From: Leucobacter sp. OLIS6
GTDB lineage: Bacteria > Actinomycetota > Actinomycetes > Actinomycetales > Microbacteriaceae
Length of the DNA stretch: 64,000 nt
Reading direction: 5' to 3'
NCBI RefSeq assembly: GCF_002752355.1
Contig: NZ_MRAV01000014.1
Location: forward strand, 496,001-560,000
Below the pieces are notes generated by a model, which did no database searches, was not told where the DNA came from, and was given only the letters and a program-made list of their open reading frames with translations. The position numbers and the translations under genes were made by a program. This document shows positions 16,836 through 27,407 of this stretch, one piece after another (positions within the stretch are counted from its first letter, which is position 1; every line of letters starts with the position of its first letter).

Positions 16836-18752
16836 CTACTCCGGGCGCGCGACCGGGATCCGGTTCCCGCGGACCTGCTCGGCGACGTCGGCCGCGATCC
16901 GTTCGGCCGTGAGACCTGCCGCTGCGAGCAGTTCACCGCGGGACGCGTGCGGCGGGAACTCGTCCGGGGTGCCGAGCTCGCTCACCGCGGTGTCGACGCC
17001 GGCATCGCGCAGCGCCTGCCGGATCCGCGTACCGACGCCCCCGACGCGGATCCCGTCCTCGATGCTGACGAGCAGGCGATGCCCGCGCGCGTACTCGACC
17101 ACTGATTCGGCGACCGGCACCACCCAGCGCGGATCGACCACCGTCGTCGAGATTCCCTGAGCGGCGAGCAGCTCCGCCGCTTCGACGGCGACTCGCGCCA
17201 TGGGGCCGACGCCCACGAGCAGCACGTCGCGCGTGCCGTCCCCGCGTACAGGGTCCTCGCGCAGCAGGTCGGTGCCGTCCTCGGTGCGGTGCAGGGCCGG
17301 CAGCGCGTCGCCGACCGCGCCCTTCGGGTAGCGGATCACGGTCGGGCCGTCGTCGACGGCGACGGCCTCCGTCAGCAGCTCGCTGAGACGCTCTTCGTCG
17401 CGCGGCGCCGAGATGCGGATGCCCGGCACCACTTGGAGGGTCGCGAGGTCCCAGACCCCGTTGTGGCTCGCACCGTCGGGTCCGGTGATGCCCGCGCGGT
17501 CGAGCACGAAGGTCACCCCCGCCCGGTGCAGCGCGACGTCCATCAGCAGCTGGTCGAAGGCGCGGTTCATGAAGGTGGCGTAGATCGCGACGACGGGGTG
17601 CATGCCGCCGTAGGCCAGCCCCGCGGCGCTCGTCACCGCGTGCTGCTCGGCGATGCCGACGTCGATGACCCGCTCCGGGAACGCCTCGGCCAGCGCGTCG
17701 AGGCCCGTCGGCTTGAGCATGGCCGCCGTGATCCCGATGATCCGATCGTTCTCGCGCGCGAGCTGCAGGATCCGCTGCCGGAACACGCCCGTCCAGCTGC
17801 GGCCGGACGAGACCTCGAGCGGCTCGCCGCTGCCCGGGTCGATCTGCCCGACCGAGTGGAACTGATCGGCGACGTCGTTCTCGGCCGGGGCGTAGCCGCG
17901 CCCCTTCTCGGTGATCACATGCACGAGGGTCGGACGCCCGTACCCCTTCGCCTGCCGCATCGCCTCTTCGAGCGCGGGCAGGTCGTGCCCGTCGACGGGG
18001 CCGACGTACTTGATGTCGAGGTTGCTGTAGAGATCCTGGTTGCCCGAGGCACGGCTGACGAAGCCGCGCATCGCGCCGCGCGTCGCCCGGTAGACCGTGC
18101 GGCCTGGCGCGCCGAAACGCCCGAACAGCCGCTCGCTGCCCTCCTGCAGATCCCGGTAGCCGCCGGTGACACGCACGGAGTTGAGGAACCGGGCCATGCC
18201 GCCGATGGTCGGCGCGTAGGAGCGCCCGTTGTCGTTCATCACGATGACGAGGTTGCGGGAGTTGTCGTCGGTGATGTTGTTGAGCGCCTCCCACGTCATG
18301 CCGCCCGTGAGCGCCCCGTCGCCGACGACGGCGATCACGAAGCGGTCCGACTGCCCGGTTCGCGCGAAGGCGCGGGAGATGCCGTCGGCCCAGCTCAGCG
18401 AGCTCGACGCGTGCGAGCTCTCGACGATGTCGTGCTCGGATTCGCCGCGCTGCGGATAGCCGGCTAGGCCGTCGCTGCTGCGCAGCCGCGAGAAGTCCTT
18501 CCGACCCGTCAGCAGCTTGTGCACGTAGCTCTGGTGGCCCGTGTCGAAGACGATGGGATCCTTCGGCGATTCGAAGGTGCGGTGCAGCGCGATGGTGAGC
18601 TCGACGACGCCGAGGTTCGGCCCCAGGTGGCCACCCGTCTTCGAGACCTCGGCGATGAGGAACTCGCGGATCTCGGCGGCGAGCTGCTTGCACTCCTCGA
18701 GGCTCAGCCCGGCCAGATCGCCGGGGCCGTCGATTCGATCCAGGATCGCCAC
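16836..18752 (-). CDS. dxs: 1-deoxy-D-xylulose-5-phosphate synthase
   Basis: First step of the MEP isoprenoid pathway: condenses pyruvate and glyceraldehyde 3-phosphate using thiamine diphosphate. It is 638 aa, the standard length. The sequence shows GHLGPNLGVVELTIALH at the start. The ThDP/Mg motif is GDGALTGGMTWEALNN (about 148-163), with NDNGRSYAPTIGG shortly after. The transketolase pyrimidine-binding domain carries DVGIAEQHAVTSAAGLAYGG. The hallmark RAGITGPDGASHNGVWDL and the C-terminal transketolase domain complete it. It lies downstream of acnA in the same orientation but behind a terminator. Confidence 0.97.
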   Translation of the reverse strand: MAILDRIDGPGDLAGLSLEECKQLAAEIREFLIAEVSKTGGHLGPNLGVVELTIALHRTFESPKDPIVFDTGHQSYVHKLLTGRKDFSRLRSSDGLAGYPQRGESEHDIVESSHASSSLSWADGISRAFARTGQSDRFVIAVVGDGALTGGMTWEALNNITDDNSRNLVIVMNDNGRSYAPTIGGMARFLNSVRVTGGYRDLQEGSERLFGRFGAPGRTVYRATRGAMRGFVSRASGNQDLYSNLDIKYVGPVDGHDLPALEEAMRQAKGYGRPTLVHVITEKGRGYAPAENDVADQFHSVGQIDPGSGEPLEVSSGRSWTGVFRQRILQLARENDRIIGITAAMLKPTGLDALAEAFPERVIDVGIAEQHAVTSAAGLAYGGMHPVVAIYATFMNRAFDQLLMDVALHRAGVTFVLDRAGITGPDGASHNGVWDLATLQVVPGIRISAPRDEERLSELLTEAVAVDDGPTVIRYPKGAVGDALPALHRTEDGTDLLREDPVRGDGTRDVLLVGVGPMARVAVEAAELLAAQGISTTVVDPRWVVPVAESVVEYARGHRLLVSIEDGIRVGGVGTRIRQALRDAGVDTAVSELGTPDEFPPHASRGELLAAAGLTAERIAADVAEQVRGNRIPVARPE

Positions 18753-18814
18753 CCGTCACGCCTCCGATCCGCTCGGCGCGCGGCCGATGCATCCCATCAG
18801 TCTACTGAACGCCG

Positions 18815-18846
18815 CGAGGGGCCCCGGCATGCGCCGGAGCCCCTCG
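18815..18846 (-). terminator. Hairpin terminator after acnA
   Basis: Arms cgaggggc-cccggc and gccgg-agcccctcg around a short atgc loop, 17 bp past the acnA stop and before dxs. The stem is strong but the following T run is poor, so some read-through into dxs is possible. Confidence 0.7.
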
Positions 18847-18862
18847 TGGTGACGTGCGATCC

Positions 18863-21535
<2,673 letters not shown>

Positions 21536-21639
21536 GGCCGCTCTCCTTCGTGAGTCAGGGTGCTGCTGCCACCAGTCTGCACCCCTTCGGAGCGGTTCGC
21601 ATCTCGAGAGGCGCAGCCGGCGTGAACGTCAGCGATTTG

Positions 21640-21653
21640 TCTTGACGTCGAGA
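21640..21653. promoter_or_regulatory. Near-palindrome upstream of acnA, candidate operator
   Basis: tcttgacgtcgaga pairs with itself at 6 of 7 positions, centred on GACGTC, in the 149-bp spacer upstream of acnA. MarR/UrtR-type regulators of central metabolism in actinobacteria (for example TamR of Streptomyces, which controls aconitase) bind related TTGA-rich palindromes. The link is inferred. The site would repress from near the promoter. Confidence 0.4.
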
Positions 21654-21684
21654 TAATTCTAGCTGAGTTTGCTGGGCGGAACCG

Positions 21685-22488
21685 TCATTGGCCGGACGCG
21701 TTCGGCGTGTCGATCGCGGACGATTCATCCGATGATTGGGTCGCGCGGGTGACCCGGCTCAGCACGAGCCAGGAGAACAGGACGACCAGAGCGAACAGCG
21801 GGGTCCCCATGACCAGCCGCGCGGCGCCGAGAGCCTCGACCTGGGCGCTCGCATAGAGCGGGAGCTGCACGGCCAGGCGCAGCACGAACATCGCGAGCCA
21901 CAGCAGCGTGCAGAGCGTCGCCGCGCGCCGCAGTGCGCGCTGCTTGCGCCAGCCCGTCAGATCCCCGGTCAGCGCACCCGCGGCGAAGCCGAGCAGCGGC
22001 CACCCGACGAGCAGCGAGATCGCGAGCCCGACGGACCACGCGCCGTTGATCCAGAAGCCCGGGAGGAAGAAGTCCTGCCCCCGGCCCGAGATGAGCGTCA
22101 CGACCACGCAGATGGCGACGCCGATGGCGCCCGAGAACGCCGCGGTGAGCGGCTCCTTGCGCAGCAGACGGACCACGATCGCGATCACCGCGAGCAGCGC
22201 CGGGGCGATCGCCGAGAGGCGCGGATCCCGCGTCCAGACGAAGATCGCGAGGAACAGCACCCCCGGCAGCAGCGCCTCCGCGACCCCGCGCCAGCCGCCG
22301 ATCGCCGCGAGCACACCGCTCGCCGAGACCGCCTCGCCGCTGAGCCCGGCCTCGACCGTGCGTCCCAGCGCGCCGCCGACCCGCAGACGCCCCGGACCGG
22401 ACTCGGTCGCGTCCGGAGCCCCGGTCGCGTCCGGCACCTCGGCCGCGTCCGGAGCGTCGGCGCGTTCTCGGGGATCGCGCTCGGTCAC
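21685..22488 (-). CDS. DUF3159 family membrane protein
   Basis: 267 aa. A disordered acidic N-terminus contains three imperfect copies of a PDA(A/T)-type repeat (DAPDAAEVPDATGAPDATES). Five to six transmembrane helices follow from about residue 60 (including LLPGVLFLAIFVW, IAPALLAVIAIVVRLL, IGVAICVVVTLIS and ATLCTLLWLAMFVLRLAV). GGWRGVAEALLPGVLF and RDPRLSAIAPA are the conserved opening of DUF3159, an actinobacterial family of unknown function. Its ATG overlaps the stop of the DUF3710 gene (ATGA), and these two families are commonly adjacent. Confidence 0.87.
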   Translation of the reverse strand: MTERDPRERADAPDAAEVPDATGAPDATESGPGRLRVGGALGRTVEAGLSGEAVSASGVLAAIGGWRGVAEALLPGVLFLAIFVWTRDPRLSAIAPALLAVIAIVVRLLRKEPLTAAFSGAIGVAICVVVTLISGRGQDFFLPGFWINGAWSVGLAISLLVGWPLLGFAAGALTGDLTGWRKQRALRRAATLCTLLWLAMFVLRLAVQLPLYASAQVEALGAARLVMGTPLFALVVLFSWLVLSRVTRATQSSDESSAIDTPNASGQ

Positions 22489-23150
22489 GCCTGCTGCACC
22501 CCGGCCTCGCCCTGGGCGAGTCCCGCGGGCACCTTGAGCTCGAGCAGCTCGCTCGGAGGCATCGGATCGTCGCCGCGCACCACCACGAGCTCGCGGAACA
22601 GCTCGACGATCTGCGCCTTCGCGTCGGCATCGGCCGCAGCGCGACCCATGATCACACCGCGCAGCAGCCAGCGGGGACCGTCGACGCCGACGAACCGGGC
22701 CAGCCGGACCTCCTGCTCGTTCGTGCCCGCGCTGCGGACGAGGAGCTCGGGGCCGAGGTCGCCGTCCTCGTGCGCGACCTCAGCACCCTGAGAGCCGAGC
22801 TGCTGAGCGATCTCGGTACGCACCTCGTGCCACAGGCCGGTCGTCTTCGGAGCGGAGAACGCCTGCACCTGCAGGAGCGAATCCGCGTACTCGAGCGACA
22901 CCGCGACGACGCGCTGCGCGCGTTCGTCGACCTCGAGCCGGAGCTGCAGGCCCTCGCGCGGAGCGACCTTGATGCCGCCGAGATCCACGTAGGGGCGCAT
23001 GGCCGGCACTTCGCTGGCGTCGTAGGGCCCCGCGGTCTCACGGTCGACCGGCGCCGACTTCGCGTCGTCGACCTCCGGTGCCGCCGCCTCGTGGAGCTCC
23101 AGCTCGTCGGCGTTCCGGTTCGACTCGTTCTGGGGAGTCTCGTCGCTCAT
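22485..23150 (-). CDS. DUF3710 family protein
   Basis: 221 aa from MSDETPQNESNRNADELEL. After an acidic, poorly conserved N-terminus, the core RPYVDLGGIKVAPREGLQLRLEV identifies DUF3710. The block VQAFSAPKTTGLWHEVRTEIA and RWLLRGVIMGRAA support this. DUF3710 is an actinobacterial family with no known activity. It is soluble and cytoplasmic by composition. It overlaps the downstream DUF3159 gene by 4 nt and follows dut by 70 nt, so dut-DUF3710-DUF3159 is likely an operon. Confidence 0.87.
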   Translation of the reverse strand: MSDETPQNESNRNADELELHEAAAPEVDDAKSAPVDRETAGPYDASEVPAMRPYVDLGGIKVAPREGLQLRLEVDERAQRVVAVSLEYADSLLQVQAFSAPKTTGLWHEVRTEIAQQLGSQGAEVAHEDGDLGPELLVRSAGTNEQEVRLARFVGVDGPRWLLRGVIMGRAAADADAKAQIVELFRELVVVRGDDPMPPSELLELKVPAGLAQGEAGVQQA

Positions 23151-23220
23151 GGTGTCTCTGGTCTTTCTGTTGGGGAAGAACGTTCGGCACGCCGCACGGG
23201 ACGCGCCGGATCGGGAACCG

Positions 23221-23661
23221 TCAGGCGTCGCGCACGCCGGTCGAGCCGAAGCCGCCGGCACCGCGCGAAGTCTCGGGGAGCTCGTCGACCGCGACGAACT
23301 CCGCACGGACCACCGGCATCACGACGAGCTGGGCGATCCGATCGCCCGACTCGACCTGGAACGCCGAACTGCGGTCGGTGTTGAGCAGGGCCACCTTGAT
23401 CTCGCCGCGGTAGCCGGCATCGACCGTGCCGGGCGCGTTGACGACGGTGACCCCGTGCTTGGCCGCGAGTCCGCTGCGCGGCATCACGAACGCCGCGAAG
23501 CCCTCCGGCAGAGCGATCGAGACGCCCGTGCCCACGAGCCGACGCTCCCCGGGAGCCAGCAGCACCGACTCGGTGCTGCGCAGGTCGGCACCCGCGTCGC
23601 CGGGCATCGCATAGCTCGGAATCTGCTCGGCACGGATGGGAATCTCAAGGGGATCGATCAC
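23221..23661 (-). CDS. dut: Deoxyuridine 5'-triphosphate nucleotidohydrolase (dUTPase)
   Basis: Hydrolyses dUTP to dUMP and pyrophosphate, keeping uracil out of DNA and feeding dTMP synthesis. It is 146 aa from GTG (VIDPLEIPIRAEQ), the normal trimeric dUTPase length. All five motifs are present: PGDAGADL, PRSGLAAKHGV, NAPGTVDAGYRGEIKV (with catalytic Asp and substrate-selecting Tyr), GDRIAQLVV and the P-loop-like RGAGGFGSTG. It is divergent from the DUF3093 gene with a 42-bp spacer. Confidence 0.95.
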   Translation of the reverse strand: MIDPLEIPIRAEQIPSYAMPGDAGADLRSTESVLLAPGERRLVGTGVSIALPEGFAAFVMPRSGLAAKHGVTVVNAPGTVDAGYRGEIKVALLNTDRSSAFQVESGDRIAQLVVMPVVRAEFVAVDELPETSRGAGGFGSTGVRDA

Positions 23662-23703
23662 ACCGGACAGGCTACCGGATCCGGAACCGCGATAATGGAG
23701 AGC

Positions 23704-24156
23704 ATGACGCAGACGCAGGCCACCCCCAGCTACCACGAACGACTCTGGCCCACGCCGGCGCTCCTGGGGGTCCTCCTGCTGCTGATCCCGGCGGTGACGC
23801 TCGTCGTCACCCCCATCGACAAGACGCTCGCGCTGCCGGTCGCGATCCTGCTCTACCTGATCATCGCCGGCACCCTCGTGCTGCTGAGCCCCACCATCAC
23901 GGTCCGGGACGGCATGCTCACCGCGGGCCGCGCACGCATCCCCGTCGAGTTCCTCGGCGACGTCGAATCGCTCGGCGCGGACGCGCTGCGCACCGCCATC
24001 GGGCCCGGTCTCGACGCGCGTACCCACCTCGTCATCCGCGGTTGGATCCACCGCGGCGTGCGCATCGCGATCACCGACCCCCAGGATCCGGCACCCTCGT
24101 GGATCCTGACCACCCGCCACCCCGAACGACTCGCGAAGGCGCTCGGCAAGTCCTGA
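23704..24156 (+). CDS. DUF3093 family membrane protein
   Basis: 150 aa from MTQTQATPSYHERLW, chosen over an ATG three codons earlier because GGAG lies just upstream. Two adjacent transmembrane helices (about 18-35 and 42-60) are followed by a cytoplasmic domain. YHERLWP at the start and the segments VRDGMLTAGRARIPVEFLG, RGWIHRGVRIAITDPQDP and TTRHPERLAKAL define DUF3093. In actinobacteria it commonly sits beside dut, as here. The function is unknown. Confidence 0.87.
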   Translation: MTQTQATPSYHERLWPTPALLGVLLLLIPAVTLVVTPIDKTLALPVAILLYLIIAGTLVLLSPTITVRDGMLTAGRARIPVEFLGDVESLGADALRTAIGPGLDARTHLVIRGWIHRGVRIAITDPQDPAPSWILTTRHPERLAKALGKS

Positions 24157-24172
24157 GCCCCGCGCGAACGCA

Positions 24173-24213
24173 AGAGAGCGCCGCTCCCGTCGATGACGGG
24201 AGCGGCGCTCTCT
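24173..24213 (+). terminator. Strong bidirectional-looking terminator hairpin
   Basis: Perfect 19-bp arms (24173-24191 with 24195-24213) and a 3-nt loop follow the DUF3093 stop by 16 bp. A weak T tract follows. It probably serves the plus-strand gene and, in the other direction, the converging DUF4193 gene. Confidence 0.8.
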
Positions 24214-24222
24214 GTTCGTTCG

Positions 24223-24339
24223 GCTGGCGCGTCTATCGTGCGCACTCCGCCACCCCACGCTGCGCTCTGCGGGCCAGCGCGATGCGCTGCCGCGGAGTCC
24301 ACCCGATAGCCGCTGGCGCGTCTATCGTGCGCACTCCGC
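24223..24339. repeat. 28-bp direct repeat duplicating the 3' end of the DUF4193 gene
   Basis: The 28 bp at 24312-24339 contain the last five codons (to the C94-Ala-Arg end) and stop of the DUF4193 gene, and are repeated exactly at 24223-24250. The 61 bp between contain a degenerate inverted copy of the same segment around 24292-24311. This looks like a local duplication event in the gene's 3' flank. Confidence 0.85.
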
Positions 24340-24612
24340 GCAGATCGGACCGAGGTCGGTCTCGTGGTCCATCTGCGAGCGGTGGCGCACCAGGAAGCAG
24401 TTCACGCAGGTGAACTCGTCGTCCTGCTGAGGAAGCACGACCACGTCGAGCTCGACATCGGAGAGATCGGACCCGCCCAGATCGAAGCTGGGGTTGTCGG
24501 CGTCCTCGGAGTCGATACCCGACGCGCCCTTTGCCGGGCCGCGTTCCTTCAGAGCCTCGATCGAATCGGACTCTTCTTCGGACTTGCGCGGTGCGTCGTA
24601 ATCGGTGGCCAT
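24322..24612 (-). CDS. DUF4193 family zinc-ribbon-like protein
   Basis: 96-aa acidic actinobacterial protein of unknown function. It starts MATDYDAPRKSEEE. Its conserved centre DVVVLPQQDDEFTCVNCFLVRHRSQ is followed by a C-terminal CAECAR. The four cysteines C69, C72, C91 and C94 form a CxxC...CxxC zinc site. AGGAGAGA lies directly before the ATG. It is divergent from sepH, a common actinobacterial arrangement. Confidence 0.9.
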   Translation of the reverse strand: MATDYDAPRKSEEESDSIEALKERGPAKGASGIDSEDADNPSFDLGGSDLSDVELDVVVLPQQDDEFTCVNCFLVRHRSQMDHETDLGPICAECAR

Positions 24613-24865
24613 TCTCTCCTGCTACTCCCGTCGGTTGCGCGACGTGTCATCCATTCGGCGGCGATAGTCTGCCCCACACGGCGAAGGAACGCAAACCGCG
24701 GCCCCCGTGAGTTCGCTGGAAGCTGATCCGGAACCGCTCCAGGGCCCTCCGAGGCCGCCGCTTCCCATCGACTCGCCCGCGAATTTCGCACCCGCCCGCG
24801 TCAATCCGCGCATCCCGGCCCGGAGCATGCCACTCTGGTGGGCGAATCAGCGGGAGGAAGAACCG

Positions 24866-26038
24866 ATGGAAGAACTGCGCCTCGTCCGACGCGACGAGCA
24901 GTCGCTCGTCGTCGCGTCCGAGAGCGGCGAAGAGTTTCGCCTGGTCGTCGACGACACCGTGCTCGCCGAGCTCCGTCACCTCGGACGCAAGGCCCGCACC
25001 GGCCCCCGCGTCAACCCCCGCGAGATCCAGTCGCTGATCCGTGCGGGCAAGTCCCGTTCCGAGGTCGCCGAGACCGTCGGCGTCGAAGAGGAGGTCATCG
25101 AGCGCTACGAGGAGCCCGTCCTCGCCGAGCGCCGCTACATCCTCGAGCGGGCCCAGGCGGTTCCCGTGCGCACCGACCCGGTGCGCGTCGGCCAAGACGA
25201 GTCCGGCGACGAGCCCGAACGCTTCGGCGCGGTCATCGGCGAGCGCCTCATCGCGCTGAGCGCGGAGATCCCCGAGTGGAGCTCCTGGCGCGACGAAGAA
25301 GCCGGCTGGATGATCGCCCTCGAGTTCATCTCGCACGACGTCGAGCACCGCGCGGTGTGGTCGTTCGAGCACCGCAAGCAGATCCTCGCCCCGCTCACCC
25401 CCGACGCCGTGTCGCTCTCGAAGCAGGGAGACGTGGGCGACCGCCTGATCCCGAAGCTCCGCGCGGTCGATTCCGGCGAGGCCGGGACCACCGGACGCTT
25501 CGACGCGGAGGCTTTCGCCGGCGAGCAGGTCACGGCACCGGAGACGCCCGCCGAGCCCGAACAGCCCGTCGAGGCCGAGAAGGCCCCGCTGGACCCGGAG
25601 GCGGAGTACGAGCGCCGCCGCGGCATCGACCAGCGCGCCATCAACACCCCTCAGCCGGAGCTGACCGACCTCGGGCAGACCGCCGACCTGCTCGATGCCC
25701 TGCGCCGCCGCCGGGGCGAGCGCGACCAGGCCCTGCGCGAGAGCGCCCAGCAGGCCGCGGACACCGCGGAGGACGCGGCCCCGGCTCCCGCGCCCGAGCC
25801 CGAGGCTCCCCGCGACGCAGCACCAACGGAACGCCTCGCGACGGTACGCGGGCTGGCTCCGGTGACCGATCCCGAGCGCTCCGCTCCCGCTGAGGCTCCG
25901 AAGGCCCCGGAGGCGAGCCCGTCGGAGACCGCATCCACCGACGACCAGGGTCGCCAGGGATCGCGCAAGCGCCGCGCGTCGATCCCGAGCTGGGACGACA
26001 TCCTGTTCGGCACCCGCAGCGAGGACGATCCGGTCTAA
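24866..26038 (+). CDS. sepH: Septation protein SepH (DUF3071)
   Basis: 390 aa. In Streptomyces and mycobacteria SepH binds FtsZ and promotes its assembly at division septa. The N-terminal DUF3071 domain (about 1-165) begins MEELRLVRRDEQSLVV. It includes the helix-turn-helix-like stretch NPREIQSLIRAGKSRSEVAETVGVEEEVIERYE and the conserved VIGERLIALSAEI...WSSWRDEEAGW. The long C-terminal part is Ala/Pro/Glu-rich and probably disordered, ending in a conserved-looking RASIPSWDDILFG tail. GGGAGGAAG lies 6 nt upstream of the ATG, which decides against an in-frame ATG at 24707. Confidence 0.9.
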   Translation: MEELRLVRRDEQSLVVASESGEEFRLVVDDTVLAELRHLGRKARTGPRVNPREIQSLIRAGKSRSEVAETVGVEEEVIERYEEPVLAERRYILERAQAVPVRTDPVRVGQDESGDEPERFGAVIGERLIALSAEIPEWSSWRDEEAGWMIALEFISHDVEHRAVWSFEHRKQILAPLTPDAVSLSKQGDVGDRLIPKLRAVDSGEAGTTGRFDAEAFAGEQVTAPETPAEPEQPVEAEKAPLDPEAEYERRRGIDQRAINTPQPELTDLGQTADLLDALRRRRGERDQALRESAQQAADTAEDAAPAPAPEPEAPRDAAPTERLATVRGLAPVTDPERSAPAEAPKAPEASPSETASTDDQGRQGSRKRRASIPSWDDILFGTRSEDDPV

Positions 26039-26057
26039 CTGCCGCGGCCGTTCCGCG

Positions 26058-26086
26058 CGACGCTCCCGCTCCGCCGAGGAGCGTCG
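26058..26086. terminator. Weak hairpin between convergent sepH and phosphodiesterase genes
   Basis: cgacgctc and gagcgtcg arms 13 nt apart, midway between the two converging stops. There is no T run, so termination is inferred from position. Confidence 0.35.
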
Positions 26087-26099
26087 GCTCCCCGCCGGT

Positions 26100-27335
26100 T
26101 CACCGCACCCGGTCGGCGGCGACGCGCGCGACCGCGCTCGCGAATCCGCTGCCCGCGAGCGCACCGCCGAGCCGCAGCGGGATCCCCCGCTCCTCCGCGC
26201 TCAGGCTGCCGTGCTGGCCGACCATGGCGAGCGCGCGCGGATCATCGCCGCGCAGCGTGAACGCCACCTGCTTGCGCGCCGCGACCAGCACCTCGCCGAG
26301 CCTCGGCACGACATCGGCGGCGGTCTCGCCGAACCAACCGCCGGCGATCGCCGCGTCGCGCGTGCCGACCCAGGCCAGCTTGCCGAGCCGGGATTCGACC
26401 TCGTGCGCGACGGCCTCGGGATCGGCGCCGTCCTCGAGATACAGGGAGCGGAACCGCGGTTCGCCGCCGATCTGCGCGACTCCGGGGATCGGTTCCTCGT
26501 CGAGCACGAGCTGCCCGTGCTGCGGCACGTCGACCATGCCGTGGTCGGCGGTGAGCACGACGCCGACGCCGCCGGGGAGCCCGCGCAGGAACCCGTCGAG
26601 CGCGGCGTCGAACTGCTCGAGACGCGCCAGCCAGGCGTCGCTCCCCCAGCCTTGCTCGTGGCCGGCCTTGTCGAGCTCGTCGATGTAGAGGTAGGCGAGC
26701 ACCGGGTCCGGCCCGCGCACCGCCTGGGATGCGAGTGCGAAGCGGTCCTCGATGCGCTGACCGCCGAGGTACTCGGCGTGCGACAGGATCGCGCGCGTGA
26801 GACCGCCGCCTTCGTGCGCGGGCCGGCCGATCGCGAGCGGTCGCGCGCCCATCCGGCCGGCGAGCCCGAACAGCGGTTCGGCGCGCTGCCAGGAACGGAT
26901 CGGATCGATGCCGTCCCAATCGCGGAGCGTCGTGACCAGCCCGAGCTCGGGGTGCCGGATCCGGTAGCCGATGAGCCCGTGGCTCCCGGGCAGGCGCCCC
27001 GTGGTGAGCGTGGTGAGCGCGGCGCCCGTGGTCGACGGCGCGACCGTCTCGATCCGCCGGCCGGGCATCGACAGGATCGTGCGCGCGTGCCCCGCTCGCT
27101 CCTGCAGGTTGGCGTGGCCGAGTCCGTCGACCACGATCAGCACCAGCGAGCGCAGCTCCGGAAGGTCCGGCATCGGGCCGGGATCCTCGGCGGGCCCGGG
27201 GGGCCCGGCGAAGGCGAGATCGAGTGCGTCGGCGGCCGTGGATCCCAGCGCGGGGGCCAGACAGGCCAGCCCGGTTGGGAGAATCGCGGCCAGCCTCGCA
27301 CCGTTGTCGGTGGGCGTCGGTAGCATGACCACCAT
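26100..27335 (-). CDS. Alkaline phosphatase-superfamily phosphodiesterase/nucleotide pyrophosphatase
   Basis: 411 aa, cytoplasmic (no signal). Type I phosphodiesterase (NPP) fold with a two-zinc site: LIVVDGLGHANLQ (first Asp), PSTTGAALTTLTTG (nucleophile Thr), YIDELDKAGHEQGW, and LTADHGMVDVPQHG. Actinobacterial homologues are annotated as 'alkaline phosphatase family protein' and usually lie between sepH and the topoisomerase A-subunit gene, as here. The start could be 27335 or 27326 (MVVMLPTP). It is divergent from parC with about 70 bp between starts. Confidence 0.87.
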   Translation of the reverse strand: MVVMLPTPTDNGARLAAILPTGLACLAPALGSTAADALDLAFAGPPGPAEDPGPMPDLPELRSLVLIVVDGLGHANLQERAGHARTILSMPGRRIETVAPSTTGAALTTLTTGRLPGSHGLIGYRIRHPELGLVTTLRDWDGIDPIRSWQRAEPLFGLAGRMGARPLAIGRPAHEGGGLTRAILSHAEYLGGQRIEDRFALASQAVRGPDPVLAYLYIDELDKAGHEQGWGSDAWLARLEQFDAALDGFLRGLPGGVGVVLTADHGMVDVPQHGQLVLDEEPIPGVAQIGGEPRFRSLYLEDGADPEAVAHEVESRLGKLAWVGTRDAAIAGGWFGETAADVVPRLGEVLVAARKQVAFTLRGDDPRALAMVGQHGSLSAEERGIPLRLGGALAGSGFASAVARVAADRVR

Positions 27336-27407
27336 CGTATCCGTGCGATGCGCGCCCAGCCTGCAGCTGCGCGACGCCCATCGCGCGCCCCGAAGACCGA
27401 AAGGCAC

